Positions 47,143 through 59,100 are shown, counted from the stretch's first letter. The stretch: 64,000 nucleotides of DNA from Desmodus rotundus (GCF_022682495.2 NC_071392.1:134291318-134355317), one strand, 5' to 3'. Notes: generated from the letters alone by a model not told the origin. Numbers and translations: made by a program.

Positions 47143-48865
47143 TGTTTGTGAGACTCTTCTTGTTAGCCTCTGCTTCTTAAATTGATCTATTCTGACTCCC
47201 TGGGTTTATGGTATGAACTTCTATGGTAGAATGCCAATGGGATTCGGTGGTGCTGTCTCCTTAATCTCCTGTGCTCACTGGTCTTGAGGTGACCTTTATG
47301 GGTGTAACACAGTCTAACTCTGGTCTTTTCATCACTCCAGGTTTTATTGTCTCACCTGTGGGAAAAAGAGAAAGGGGAAAATAAAGGATAAGGGAAGGAG
47401 GAAAAAAGGGAATAGAAAATGAAAGGAAGGAAGGAAGAAGGAATAAAAAAAGATTGGAGGCAAGGTAAGAAGGAATTTTAACAAAAATTAAAACAAAACA
47501 ATAAATTAAAAAGGCAATAGAAGGAATAAAAAAGGTAAAGGACGGAGTTAAGAAGGAATAAAAAAAGAAAGAAGGACAGAAAGGAAGAAGGAATTCAGGG
47601 GGCAAGGAGGAAAAAAAATAAATAAATAAATGTCTTCTGCTGGCTTTAAACTGTTCAGGTCAGTTCTGCTGGTCTTCCTGTCTGTGAATCGGGAGGGGGT
47701 GGTTCGAAGGATTGGTTTCACTTTTCTCCCTTCCTGAGCCACACTCTTTGCTATTGTTCAGACTCCAGTCCAGTTCCTCAGGGTCCTTCTGCGCCCCACT
47801 AGGCCTTTCATTCACCAGCTGTGCTGTCCTTGAGTTGCACCAATTAGGAGCAACTCACACCCCCCCTTCTTGCTCTTTGCTGTCTTAGATGCTAGGGGCT
47901 CTCAGTGCCTCTTCTGCATAGTTCAGCCCCCTACTGGGTCGAGTCTTTCTGGGAAAAGCAGTCTCCCCTAGCCCTACAGCTCCCCTCTGCTTGGCATTTT
48001 GCCTTCCTCCTAGATAGCCAGTAAGGGTGGCTCTATGCGCAGGGGCTAGGTTGGAGTTGTTCAGACCATGTGCTTCAGGTGTGGTCACCAGCGGGCAGCT
48101 AGGCGGTTGATCTGGTTGTGCATGGTTCCCGGCTTTGGGCCTGTGCGTGGTGCAGCCCAGCCACTGATCCCGGTGTGCACCTACCCGAGGTTTCAGGTGT
48201 CTGTGTCCAGCCGGGGTTTCAGGGGTGGGCGCCCAGGCTACTTACGGAGTTGCGCGCCCACCCAAGTGCTTTGTGTCTGTGCGCCCAGGCAGCCGGGCTG
48301 CTTATCAGGGGGCTCCCACCCAGGGTTTCAGGTGTGGGCGCCCAGTCCACCAATCTGGGTGCCCGCCGCCGGGCTTCAGGTGAGAGCTGGGGCTGCTTAT
48401 CCCGTGTTCACAGTCCAGGGGCTGAGCGGGGAGGGGCCCCAGAGGTGGCTGCTGTGGAGAGTTCTCTAACTAGCTGCTGAGTGCCTCTATTTTCTCTTTT
48501 TCTTTTTGAGTAATTCTTTCTATTCAAGCCCCCCTGGTCCAAACAAGCACCTGGCTGCTTACACAGCCCAGCCTGGCTCTCTCCCAAGAATCCTGCAGCA
48601 GACCCTGTGCCCGGGCTGGGGCTTCAGCTGCCCTAGTCCCTGTGCAGGTTCCAGGGACCTTATTGTCCTTAAGCACTCTTCTTACCGTCAGATCTTTCAA
48701 TGTCCTCTATCTTTGGTCTTCCATCTTCATATATGCTTGGCTGAATACCGTTGGCTGTTCAGTCTGTTCCTCAGATCAGCTAGGTGTTTCACTGGTGCTG
48801 AGGGGAAGTGGACTCCTCTCCCACCTATCTCACTGCCATTGTCCAACAACTATCGTCCTACTTTA
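47143..48865 (-). promoter_or_regulatory. L1 5'UTR type B with GC-rich repeat block
   Basis: The internal promoter region of this L1. From the 5' end: a start motif 'gagataggtgggagaggag', a CpG-rich block of imperfect ~50-60-bp repeats (48060-48400), a polypyrimidine tract on the sense strand (47360-47630), and a conserved run into ORF1 (47250-47143). The type-A 5'UTRs in the window share only the first ~200 bp and the last ~150-200 bp with this one. Confidence 0.75.
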
Positions 48866-49508
48866 TTGAGTACATTTGTCTTCTAGTAGGTTTCTGGTGG
48901 AGTCATTAGGGTTCTATATATACAGTATTATATCATCTGCAAATAACAACAGCTTCACTTCATTATTTCTAGTTTGGATGCCTTCTATTTTTTGTCCTTG
49001 TCTCATTGTTGTGGCCAAGGCTTCCAGTATTATATTAAATAAGAGTGGTAAAAGTGGACATCCCTAAAAAAAAAGTAGACATCCCTGTCTCATATCCAGT
49101 CTTAATGGAAACACTTTTAGTTTTCCCCTATTGAGTATGATATTGGCTATGGTTTTCTTATATTTTTTTGTTGAGGATATCTTTTCTTTTAACTTTATAT
49201 TCTAGATGTTTGTTGTTGTTACAGGAAAATTCAATTATTTTTTATATTGATTTTTGCAATAAACAACATTGTGATACTGTCTTATTACTTACAATCACTT
49301 ATAGATTTTTTCAGATTTCTATGTATACAATCATTATTTGCATAATACCAATAGTTTTGCTCCTTCCTTTTAAATTCTTGTCTTATGTATATTTCTTGTC
49401 TTCCTGTATTGGCTATAACCTCTACTATAAATGTGAAAGAGAAATGGTTATTTTGGGCATATTTTCCCCAGTCTGTGTTCCAAAGACAATTGTTTAATAT
49501 TACCTAAG
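48866..49508 (-). mobile_element. Ancient L1 ORF2 remnants (RT region)
   Basis: Two successive stretches (48880-49160 and 49200-49490) both resemble the RT region in minus orientation ('tatcatctgcaaataacaac', 'ggatgccttctattttttg', 'gtggccaaggcttccag'). This suggests two old L1 pieces side by side. A small A-run flanked by 15-nt repeats lies at 49051-49086. Non-coding. Confidence 0.65.
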
Positions 49509-49738
49509 TAAGTTTGATGGAACAGGGAATAAGAAGCATAAATGGTAGATACAAAATAGACAGGGGGAGGTTCAGAGTAGTATGGAAAATGGAGAAGCCC
49601 AAGAACTTATATGTATGACCTATGGACATGAACTAAGGTGGTGAAATGATGATGGGAGGGGGCTACAAGGCGGAGGGGAATAAAGGGGAGAAATAAATGG
49701 GACAAATGTAATAGCATAATCAATAAAATTAATTTTTC
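49509..49738 (+). mobile_element. HAL1-d: 5'-truncated HAL1 3' end
   Basis: It matches the last ~220 bp of HAL1-c (37520-37745): 'aataagaagcataaatggta', 'gaacttatatgtatgac', 'gtaatagcataatcaata'. It sits inside an old L1M (old L1 sequence resumes at 49740-49835). No coding sequence. Confidence 0.8.
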
Positions 49739-49739
49739 T

Positions 49740-50080
49740 TTCTTCTGTTATGGATTTTGGCATGAAGTTTATGTTAGCTTTTTAGATGAGTGGAGGCGTA
49801 TACCCTCTTCCATTTTTTGGAAGATTTTTTTTTATTTTTATGTTAGTTTATTTTAAAATTGTAGTTGACATACAATATTACATTAGCTTCAGATGTACAA
49901 CATAGTGATTGCACATTTATATATTTTACAAAGTAATCACCATGATAAGACTTGGACCCACCTGACTCCATCCATAGTTATTACAATATTACTGACTGTA
50001 TTCCTTATGTTGTATTTTACATCCCTATAACTGATTTTACAACTGACAGTTTGTACATACTAATCCCCTTTACTCTTTTT
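49740..50080 (-). mobile_element. Ancient L1 pieces, including a 3' end
   Basis: Positions 49740-49835 continue the older ORF2 remnant. Positions 49836-50080 are an old L1 3'UTR in minus orientation ('attgtagttgacatacaata', 'cagatgtacaacatagtgat'). The divergence is high. Confidence 0.65.
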
Positions 50081-50330
50081 TTTAAGGATTGAAGTTATTT
50101 CTCACTTAAATACTTTGTAAAATTCAAAAATTTACATAATAAAGGCCATCTCCAAAATTTCATTAAAATTTATATTATTATATAATTTCAATTAAAAATT
50201 GAAATTAAAATTACAATTACATAATTATAACAATTTACAGTTATAAAATTACAGCTCGATAAAAATAACAGTTTTACAATTTTATAAAGTTACATAATAA
50301 ATTTCAATATTACGTGATAAAACCTTTGCC
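50081..50330. repeat. AT-rich stretch with a short palindrome
   Basis: Positions 50110-50330 are strongly A/T-rich. A perfect inverted repeat with 10-bp arms ('aatttcaatt' and 'aattgaaatt') and a 3-nt loop lies at 50184-50206. No gene or element was recognised. Confidence 0.7.
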
Positions 50331-50334
50331 AAAA

Positions 50335-50560
50335 CAGACTTTGGAGTCCAGTATGAATCATGTCTCTGTTGACTGGCTGTGCCATTGTGTGCTACTCACT
50401 TGATTTCTCTGATCTCTCCGTGTACTTATCCATCATGTGGGTTTGCTCATGGTTCTTCTGTCTCCTGAAGGTACCAGGAGGAATAAGTGCACCACATGTA
50501 AAGTAGTTAGCCGTGAACTGGGTACATAGTAAGTTTCCAGTGAATGATAATACTTTTTAT
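50335..50560 (+). mobile_element. MIR SINE
   Basis: The order of MIR features on the plus strand is visible: 'tttggagtccagtatgaa', 'gctactcacttgatttctct', 'ctcctgaaggtaccaggagg' and the 3' part 'gaactgggtacatagtaag'. It is an old, diverged copy. Confidence 0.6.
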
Positions 50561-51424
50561 AGTCATGTATTAATAATTGAACTATCCACTCAAGCATTTA
50601 TTGAGTTCCTATTGTGGGCCAGGCATGGTGATGGGTACTGAGGAAACAGCAGCAGGTAAAATTTTGGCCTTTAATGCATCTGGAGCAAGGATTCAATGAA
50701 TGGTTTGCCTCTTTTGAAATAAAACTGAGGCCAATGTTGGCCAATATTAATGGAACCACCTTTGAGCACCTCTTTGGTGCCAAATAGGAAAGAATAAATG
50801 GAAGTAGTCATTTCTACTTGGGGGCAATATGAGTCTAATATTTAACTTTTAAGGAACCTACCAGGGGCAATTATATGTGAGGACCAATTATTTTAAGAAA
50901 TCAATAAAAATGTCTTGCTTTTCTTAACTCAGGTTTCCTGGTTGCATTTCTTTACAAAGGCTAATGGTTGCACCCAAAGATCTGTTCTTCTTTACCTCTG
51001 TCTTTCACAAAGTCTCCTCCTCTTGCTGCAGGGGGATTACCAGAAAACAGGTGCACAGAACTTGATGAAGACCCTGGGAAACTGGAAACTGAATCCAGGT
51101 GGCCTGAGGTCTAACCCTTCCCCAGTGGCACCAGAATTTGTATAATCAATGACTCAGCTGGCCCTCCAGTACTCCTGGAAATCTTTGCCCCAATGCCTAA
51201 CTTTATGCCTTCTATGGTCTTTGATTCACTGGTACATATATCCTAGATGATTTCATGGGAAATGCACTTATTTGGTATAGGAATGAAAAGCAGTGGCTGG
51301 AGGACAAATATTCAACTGGCAAGAATTCTCTGGTAAGATAAAAAAATGCAGGCCGCAAGTTTGATAAATTTGTGATCATGTGTGAGGACAACACATGAAC
51401 TTCATTATGCCAAAATATTACCCA
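50561..51424. other. Non-coding sequence
   Basis: Positions 50590-50660 hold an old dispersed-repeat motif ('ttattgagttcctattgtgg', 'gccaggcatggtg'). The rest looks single-copy. No gene is supported; the open frames 50915-51145 (+) and 51212-51469 (-) have no domains. Confidence 0.5.
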
Positions 51425-51575
51425 GAGGGTGTTTAAAACTAAAGATACCTGGAGTTCACCCCCAGACATTTAGATTCAGCTGGTCTGAAGTTCTTACAAG
51501 GTGATCCTCATGTGTCAGAATCAGCTCAGAAGCTTTTTAAAAATACTGATGCCTGGCCCCTACTGATAAAGAAGA
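51425..51575 (+). mobile_element. Non-autonomous hAT (Charlie-like) DNA transposon remnant
   Basis: Motifs 'cacccccagacatttagatt', 'cagctggtctgaagttctta' and 'cagaagctttttaaaaatac' with 'gatgcctggcccctactga' match the layout of old Charlie-type MITEs in mammals. The ends are eroded, so the exact family is uncertain. Confidence 0.45.
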
Positions 51576-52076
51576 TACCTACTAGGGAGGGCTCCTTGTG
51601 GCTAACCAAACTCAAATTTTGGGGAAAAATACCAGATCCTAGCAGCTATTTTTACACAGAGGCCTCTCACACAAACTGTACTTCTGGAAGAAGCTTGCAT
51701 TGAACTGCCTGCCTGCACTGTGTTTCTGCAATTTAAGCCAGCCCTTTTAAAGGAGTTCCTGGAGGCCTATTTGAACCAATAGGACTGAGACTTTCCATAT
51801 CTAATTGGAGCTGCACAGCTATATCCCCATCATCCTCTTTAATGACCAGTCAGAGTGGTTTCATTTTGACCAATCAGGAGACTCAGTGCATTTTACACCA
51901 AACTGTGAGGATTTGGAGTCCTCATTTGCTTGAGGATGGACCAGTCAGGGACCAGGGTTGGGGACTTCTATCTATGGATACACCAGCTCCCCACCTCCCC
52001 TTGTTCTGAGAGCACACTTTCCCTTTAGTTTCCAAGCAGGAACTGAAATTAAAACATCAGAAGACTTACTGAGATA
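51576..52076. other. Non-coding sequence; possible eroded solo LTR
   Basis: It contains CCAAT-like motifs ('gaccaatcaggagactcag') and a pyrimidine-rich stretch followed by 'aactgaaattaaaac'. The layout could be a solo LTR, but I found no paired ends, primer-binding site or coding remnant, so this stays a weak suggestion. Confidence 0.25.
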
Positions 52077-55000
52077 AAGATGTCTAGTGAAGGGATAGAA
52101 GATGTCGGCAAGAGAGGTGGGAGTGGAGTCCACTTCCCCCTGCACATGGGTGAAACTGATCTACTAAGGAACAAGAAGAACAGCCAACAGTATCCCAGTG
52201 TTTATGAAGATAGGAGACCAAAAAGTATAGAGGACACTGAAAAAACAGATGGTAAGGGGATTGCTTCAGTACAAAAATGTCCCTGGGACCAGCGCGGGGA
52301 TCAGGGTAACTGCAGCCCCAGGCCCGCGCCCACCGGGACTGCCACAGGACTCCTGGGAGAGAGCCAAGTTAACCTCTCCCTCCCCTTGCCAAACAAGGTC
52401 AGAGCAGCACCAAGAGAGATGTGGTTGCTTGAAGTCCCGGGTAGGGGAATAAGGATGAAATGGCAAACCCACAGAGACCATGTGCACCACCTGGGGATAG
52501 TTGAGAGTTGGGCCGTGTGGGGCCCTGACCCAGACACTCCCAAGTCTAGCTGGAGAGGTGGGCTGTGTGAGAGGACAGGCCCTTCCTTGTATGGAGCTGC
52601 AGGATTGAGCAGGAGGATTTTCTCAAAAGGAAAAAGGCCCTTGGGGGCAGTTTGGGGAATTCTCCTGAAGGAACAGCTCCAGTTTCCTCTCTACTGGGCC
52701 ACCCATTTCTCCCGTGGGGGTGTGCACTGGAGAGAATACAACTCAGAGGGACCTGAGACCACAGGCAATGAGGAAAGTGAGCATCAAGGAAGGCCCAGTG
52801 CCTGCACCCATAGCCCAGAGGAGGGTGAGTGCCTGAACCTGTGGGTCTGAGTGCTGCCTGAGTGCTGGTTGGGAACAGGGAAGAGCTGGGCTAGGCCCCC
52901 TGAGTTGGCTGTAGCCAAAAGGACCATCAAAACTGTCTTGGCCAGTTTGAAGCCAGCAGGCTTGTTTTTTCTCTCTCCCTCTCTCTTCTTTTCTTTTAAA
53001 AGTAATTCTTTATTATTACTTTTTAATTATTTTTTCTTTCCCTTAACACCTTATTCCTATCTTTCCTTCTTTCTTTCTTGTTCTACTCCTTCTTTCTCTC
53101 CCTTTATATCTCTTCTCCCTTCCATCTATTTTTATAAATCCCCACAAGTGAGACAATAAAACCTGGAACTGTGAAAAGACCAGAGCTAGACCCAAAGAGG
53201 GGGCATCCCAACAGCTGAGACAGTGAAACAAATTTCACTTTGCTACTCCAGAGAACTTGCAAGTTATTGTATATTTGTATTATTATTTTTTTCATTATTC
53301 TTACATCACTCATTTTATTAGTATTTTTGCACCTCTCCTTTTTTAAAAAAAAATTTCAACAGTTTACTAGTTTTTAACTTTTTAAAAAAATTTTGTTTAA
53401 TTTTTTATGGTTATTCAATTACAGTTGTGTGCCTTTTCTCCCCATCCCTCCACCCCACCCCAGCCAAAACCCCCTCCCTCCCCCACCTCCACCCTCCCCC
53501 TTGATTTGGTCCATGTGTCCTTTAAAGTAGTTCCTGTAATCCCCTCTCCTCACTGTCCCCTCCCCACTCCCCCCTGCCCATTCTTAGATTGTTCTTAACT
53601 TCAATGTCTCTGGTTATATTTTGTTTCCTTTTTTCTTCTACTTATTATGTTCCAGTTAAAGGTGAGATCATATGGTATTTGTCCCTCACCATCTGGCTTA
53701 TTTCATTTAACCTAATGCTCTCCAGTTCCATCCATGCTGTTGCAAAGGGTATAAGCTCCTTCTTTCTCTCTGCTGCGTAGAATTCCATTGTGTAAGTGTA
53801 CCACAGTTTTTGGATCCACTCGTTTGCTGATGGGCACTGAGGTTGCTTCCAGTGCTTGGCTATTGTAAATTGTGCTGCTATGAACATTGGGGTGCACAGG
53901 TTCTTTTGGATTGGTGTTTCAGGGTTCTTAGGGTATAATCCCAGCAGCGGAATTGCTGGGTCAAAGGGCAGTTCCATTTTTAGATTTCTGGCACCTCTCT
54001 TCTTTCTGTTTAGTCTTCTCCGCTTGGCTGGTTAATGTGCATGGTTTGACTACTTTCCCCTTGTTCTCTCTTTCATAGTATATTGTTAATTAACTGTCTT
54101 TCACTTCACTTTTTTTCCATTAGCGCACTAATCTAGGACATATACTCCCAATTCTAGTTCTCCCGATCACATAGATTCTGTCATATGATTGTTGCTCCAT
54201 TACTATTGTAAATAATAGCTGCTCCATACATTTGTAAATACTACACAGAACCCCTCCCAGATCTCAGCCCACTTCACTGTTTCCTGAACTTTATTACTGG
54301 TGTGGTAAACTCTATTCTCTCACACATTACACCTATTTTCTACTGTTTACTGTCACTTTACCTCATAATCTGACCTCCCACATCCTCACAGCTTTCTAGA
54401 TCTTACTCACTCCTTCCCCCCTGAAACAAAATCGTTATTTTCTTTCCACACTTTCTAAAAAGTGGCTAGGTGGGTGAATTATCTTGCTTAACACTATACA
54501 TATCCATATGATCTCCTCTCTCTTCTCTAAGGGCTGTTACTTTAAATATCATATAATACACTACAGCTCTCTTAAACCATTTCTCCTTCCCCATACAACC
54601 TATCACAAAAAAGAGAAGGTAGAAGCTGTGAACACCAGGATACCTCCTGGAAGAGGAATTCCACCAACAAAAGAACCACCAACAGATAAGACCAGAAGAA
54701 GGTGAAGGAGGGAGTGGAAGTCACACTAACTCAACCCAGGACCTATCTGAATATACAAATAAATACAAGAAATTACTCAGAACAAACAGCTGAACAAGAG
54801 AAAGAGAAAAGCCTCAAAACATACACATGGAAGAACCAGCTCCAACACAACCTGCCCACACCTGCACTACAGAAGACAAGTGGTGAGGGAAAGACTGACT
54901 CTCAGAAAACCAGCTGGTGGGAAGGACCCACCAAAGAAAGACCCAAAAGGACCAAAAACCAAAGACATACACAGAGCCAACATAAACCACAGCCCAAGAT

Positions 55001-55138
55001 CACTGAGCTCGGGAGATCAAGGAGACTGTACCACTGAATCTCACAGGTATTCTACCACAGAAGTTTACACCATAAATCCAGGGGGTCAGAACAGAAGAAC
55101 TTAAGAAGCAGAGGTTAACAGGAAGAGTATCACAAACA
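52077..55138 (+). promoter_or_regulatory. L1 5'UTR type A
   Basis: It starts around 'gatgtcggcaagagaggtgg' and shares ~230 bp with the other 5'UTR starts in the window. It runs through a polypyrimidine stretch (52960-53110) and merges with the common segment before ORF1 ('agatcactgagctcgggaga'). An open sense frame of 256 codons covers 52080-52850. Without the nested insert the 5'UTR is about 2.4 kb, long for a mammalian L1. Confidence 0.75.
53329..54000 (-). mobile_element. 5'-truncated L1 nested in an L1 5'UTR
   Basis: The body is 53341-53990. The plus strand has poly-T-like sequence, the C-rich 3'UTR complement, then the ORF2 C-terminus (53977-53645, 110 codons open to the natural stop). 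Flanking repeats 'gcacctctcc' (53329-53338) and 'gcacctctct' (53991-54000) are the TSD. It is younger than the host L1, and the open C-terminal frame supports that. Confidence 0.85.
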
Positions 55139-56062
55139 ATGAAAAGACAAAAAAACAATCCCCAAATGAAAGGAAAGGAGGAAGTCTCAGAAAGAATGCT
55201 AAATGAAAACAGGCAAGTCAACTATCAGATATTGCGTACAAAGCATTGGTGTTATGCAAGCTTAATGAGCTTACACAGAATTACCAAAAACTACAGGGAA
55301 ACTACAATGAACTCACTGCAAACTATATCAATGTGGAAAAGGAAATACAAACTAAGAACAAGGGCTAAGAGGAAATGAAGAATACAATTTCTGATCTAAA
55401 AAACACAGTAGAAGGAATCAAAAGCAGGCTAGAAGAAGAGGAGGTTTAGATCAGTGAACTGGAAGACAAGGTAGAAAAAAAACACCCAGAAAGACCAAGA
55501 AAAGGAAAAGAGGCTCAGAAAGAATGAAGAGGGGTTAAGGGACATGCAGAACAACATGAAACATAATAATATCCTTATAATAGCAACACCACAAGGAGAA
55601 GAAGAAGTGCAAGTGACAGAAAATGGGTTTGAAAAAGTAATGATGGAAAATGTCCCTAATCTGATGAGAAAAAAAGTCACACAAATCCACGAAACACAGA
55701 GAGTCTCTATCAAGGGGAACCCAAAGAGGCACACAGAGAGACACATCATAAATAAAATGTCAAAATTCAAAGACAAAGAGAGAATCTTAAAGGCAGCAAG
55801 GGAGAAACAGGAAGTAACATACAAGGGAGCCCCGATAAGTTTAGTAGCTGACTTCTCAATGGCAACGCTGGAAACCAGAAGAGAATGGCAAAAAATATTC
55901 CATGTGATGACAATCAGAGGCCTGCTACCAAGGGTACTTTACCCAGCAAGGCTCTCAATCAAGATAGAAAGCCAAATAAGGAGTTTCCCAGACAAAAGAT
56001 GTCTAAAAGAATACACCCACATTGAACCAGCTCTGCAAGAGTTGCTAAAGGGACTGCTTTAA
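55139..56062 (+). pseudogene. L1 ORF1, frameshifted N-terminal half
   Basis: The ATG at 55139 gives 'MKRQKNNPQMKGKEEVSERM', matching the ORF1 start at 47142. The frame is lost after the first ~40 codons, and a TAG lies at about 55447. From 55544 a 172-codon frame stays open to the natural stop at 56062. It covers the RRM ('ILIIATPQGEEEVQ', 'TERHIINKMSKF') and the C-terminal domain ('LLPRVLYPARLSIKIESQIR'). This is the longest intact ORF1 C-terminal half among the true L1 copies here. The coiled coil is broken, so trimer formation is not expected. Confidence 0.85.
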
Positions 56063-56118
56063 GGAAAGGAAGGAAAAGAGAGAGAGAGAAAGGAACACTG
56101 GTACCAAAAAATACAGGA

Positions 56119-59100
56119 ATGAATAAGTACATATCAATAATAACCTTAAATATAAATGGATTAAATGCTCCAATAAAAAGACATAGAATAGTTGAATGGG
56201 TAAGAAAGCATGACCCACACATATGCTGCCTACAAGAGACCCACCTCAAGACAGAAGACCTACACAGACTGAAAGTGAAGGGCTGGAAACCAGTTTTCCA
56301 AGCTAATGGACAGGAAAAAAAAGCAGGGGTAGCAATACTCATATCAGACAAAATAGACTTCAAAAGAAGGGCCATAAAGAGAGACCCAGAAGGTCACTTC
56401 ATAGTAATCAAAGGAAGAATCCACCAAGAAGACATAAACATTGTAAATATATATGCACCCAACATAGGAGCCCCCAAATACATAAAGAAAATCTTGGAGG
56501 ACTTCAAGAAAGATATTGACAGCAACACAGTTATACTCGGGGATTTTAACACCCCAGTGTCTCAGATGGACAGATCTTCCAAACAAAATATCAAAAAGAT
56601 ATTGTGGCATTGAGCAATTCCCTAGATGAAATGGACTTAACTAATATATATAGTGTTTCATTCCAAAGAAGGAAAATACACATTCTTTTCAAATGCACAT
56701 GGAACATTTCCAAAGATAGACCACATGATAGGACACAAAACAAGCCTCAACAAGTTCTAGAAAATTGAAATTATATCAAGCATTTTCTCTGACCACCAGG
56801 GGCTGAAAGTTGAAACCAACCTCAAGGAAAAAACTCAAAATGCTCAATCTCATGGAGATTGAATAGCATGCTATTAAACAATGAATAGGTAAAAAATGAG
56901 ATCAAGGAAGAAATCAAAGGTGTCTGGAAACAAATGAAAATGAACTCACGGCAACCCAAAACTTATGGGACACAGCAAAGGCAGCCCTGAGAGGGAAGTT
57001 CATAGCAATACAGGCCTACCTAAAAAAAAAAACCAAAAAACAAAAAACCGTATAAACATTTCAAATAACCAACTTAACCCTACACTTACAAGAACTTGAG
57101 GAACAACAACAAAGACAGCCCAGAGCAAGTAGAAGGAATGAAATAACCAAGATCAGAGTGGAGTTCAAAAACATACAGGCAAAGAAACAATTCTAAGGAT
57201 CAATAAATGCAGGAGTTGGTTCTTTGAAAAGATAAAATCGATAACACTTTAAGCAGGCTTATCAAGAAAAAAAGAGAGAGGACCCAGATTAACAAAATCA
57301 GAAATGAAAGAGGAGAGATTCCAACTGATACCACAGAAATACAAAGGATTGTTAGAAATTACTGCAAAGATCTATATGCCAAGAAATTTGAAAACCTAGA
57401 TGAAATGGACAAATTTCTAGGAAAATATAATCTTCCAAAACTGAAGGAAAAAAACGCAGATACTCTGAACAGACTAGTAACAGCTGACAAAATTGAAGCA
57501 GTAATCAAACAACTCCTTACACACAAAAGATCAGTACCAGACCATTTCACAGGAGAATTCTACAAAGCATTTAAGGAATAGGGAACCCATATCCTTCACA
57601 GACATTTCCAAACACTCCAAGAAGAGGGACGACTCCCAAACTTTTTTTTATGAAGCTAGCATCATGATAATCCAAAAACCAGATAAAGACAACAAAGAAA
57701 GAAAACTTCAGGCCAATATCACTGATGAACATAGATTCTAAAATCGTCAAAAAAAATATTGGCAAACTTCATCCAGCAATACACTAAAAAGATCATACAC
57801 CATGACCAAGAGGGATTCATCCCAGGGATGCAAGGATGGTACAATATTCACAAATTAAGAAATGTAGTACATAACATAAACAAAAGCAAAGGCAAAAATC
57901 ACATGGTCATATCAATAGATGTGGAAAAAACATTTGATAAGATACAGCACCCGTTTAGGATAAAAACACTCAGCAAAGTGGGAATAGAGGGAGCATTCCT
58001 CAACATAATAAAGGCCAAGTATACTGGCATAAGAAGAGACACATGGACCAACGGAACAGAATAGAGAGCGCAGAAATAAACCCAAGTCTCTAAGGTCAAT
58101 TAATATTGAATAAAGGTGGAAGAAGCATAAAATGGAGCAAATATAGCCCCTTCAGCAAATGGTGTTGGGAGAGCTGGCCAGCTACATGTAAAAAAATGAA
58201 ACTTGATCACCAACTAACACCATACACAAAAATAAATTCAAGTTGGATAAAAGACTTAAATAGAAGTCGTGACACCATAAAAGTCCTTCAGAGAATGCAG
58301 GAAAATCTCAAATATTCCATGCAGCAATATTTTCACTGATATGTCCCCTAGAGCAAGGGACATAAAGGAAAGAATAAATAAATGGAATGTCATCAAAATA
58401 AAAAGTTACTGCATGGCTAAAGAGAACACCATTAAAATGAAACAAGAACCAACTGTACGGGAAACTTATTTGGCAATGATACCTCAGACAAGCGTTTGAG
58501 CTCCAAAATATATAAAGAACTCGCATGACTCCACTCTAAAAAGACAAGCAACACAATTAAAAAGTGGGCAAAGGACTTGTACAGATATTTCTTCATAGAG
58601 AGGACATAAGGATGGTGCAGAGATGTATGAAAATGATTCTCAGTATTGTTAGCTATCAGAGAGATGCAAATTAAAACCCCAATAAGATACCACTTTACAC
58701 CAGTGAGAATGGCCATCATAAACAAAGCAACAAGCAGCAAGTGTTGTAGAAGTTGTGGGGAAAAGGGAACCCTAGTTCACTGTTGGTGGGAATGCAGACT
58801 GGTGCAGCTATTGAGGAAAACAGTATGGAATTTCCTCAGAAAACTAAAAATGGAACTGCCTTTTGACCCAGCAATTCAACTGTTAGAATTATATCCTACA
58901 AGCCCTGAAACACCAATCCAAAAGAACCTATCCACCTGAATGTTCATAGTACCATAATTTACAATAGCCAAGTGCTGGAAGCACCCTAAGGTCTCATCAG
59001 TAAATGAGTAGATCAAAAAGCTATGGTACATTTACACAATGGAATTCTAAAGAGCAGAAAGAAAGAAGGAGCTCCTACCCTTGCAACAGCATAGATGGAT

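Larger units (their letters stand above)
42108..48865 (-). mobile_element. Near full-length L1
   Basis: About 6.76 kb on the minus strand: 5'UTR type B (48865-47143), ORF1 (47142-46222), ORF2 (46175-42359), 3'UTR (42358-42108). Overall order and length match a complete mammalian L1. Many stops and frameshifts show it is inactive. No convincing TSD was found; the left side abuts an older L1 fragment and the right side an older L1M. Confidence 0.88.

Noticed and set aside
48060..48460. CpG island of a host promoter
   Set aside because: The GC-rich block is the internal promoter region of an L1 and recurs at 20215-20430. No host exon is nearby.
48068..48480. Overlapping 133- and 120-codon frames in GC-rich sequence
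   Set aside because: They lie antisense in the CpG-rich repeat block of an L1 5'UTR. Two overlapping frames open by composition do not support a protein.
51576..52076. Solo endogenous-retrovirus LTR
   Set aside because: Only CCAAT-like motifs and general composition suggest it. No terminal motifs, TSD or paired copy were found, so it is kept as a low-confidence note only.
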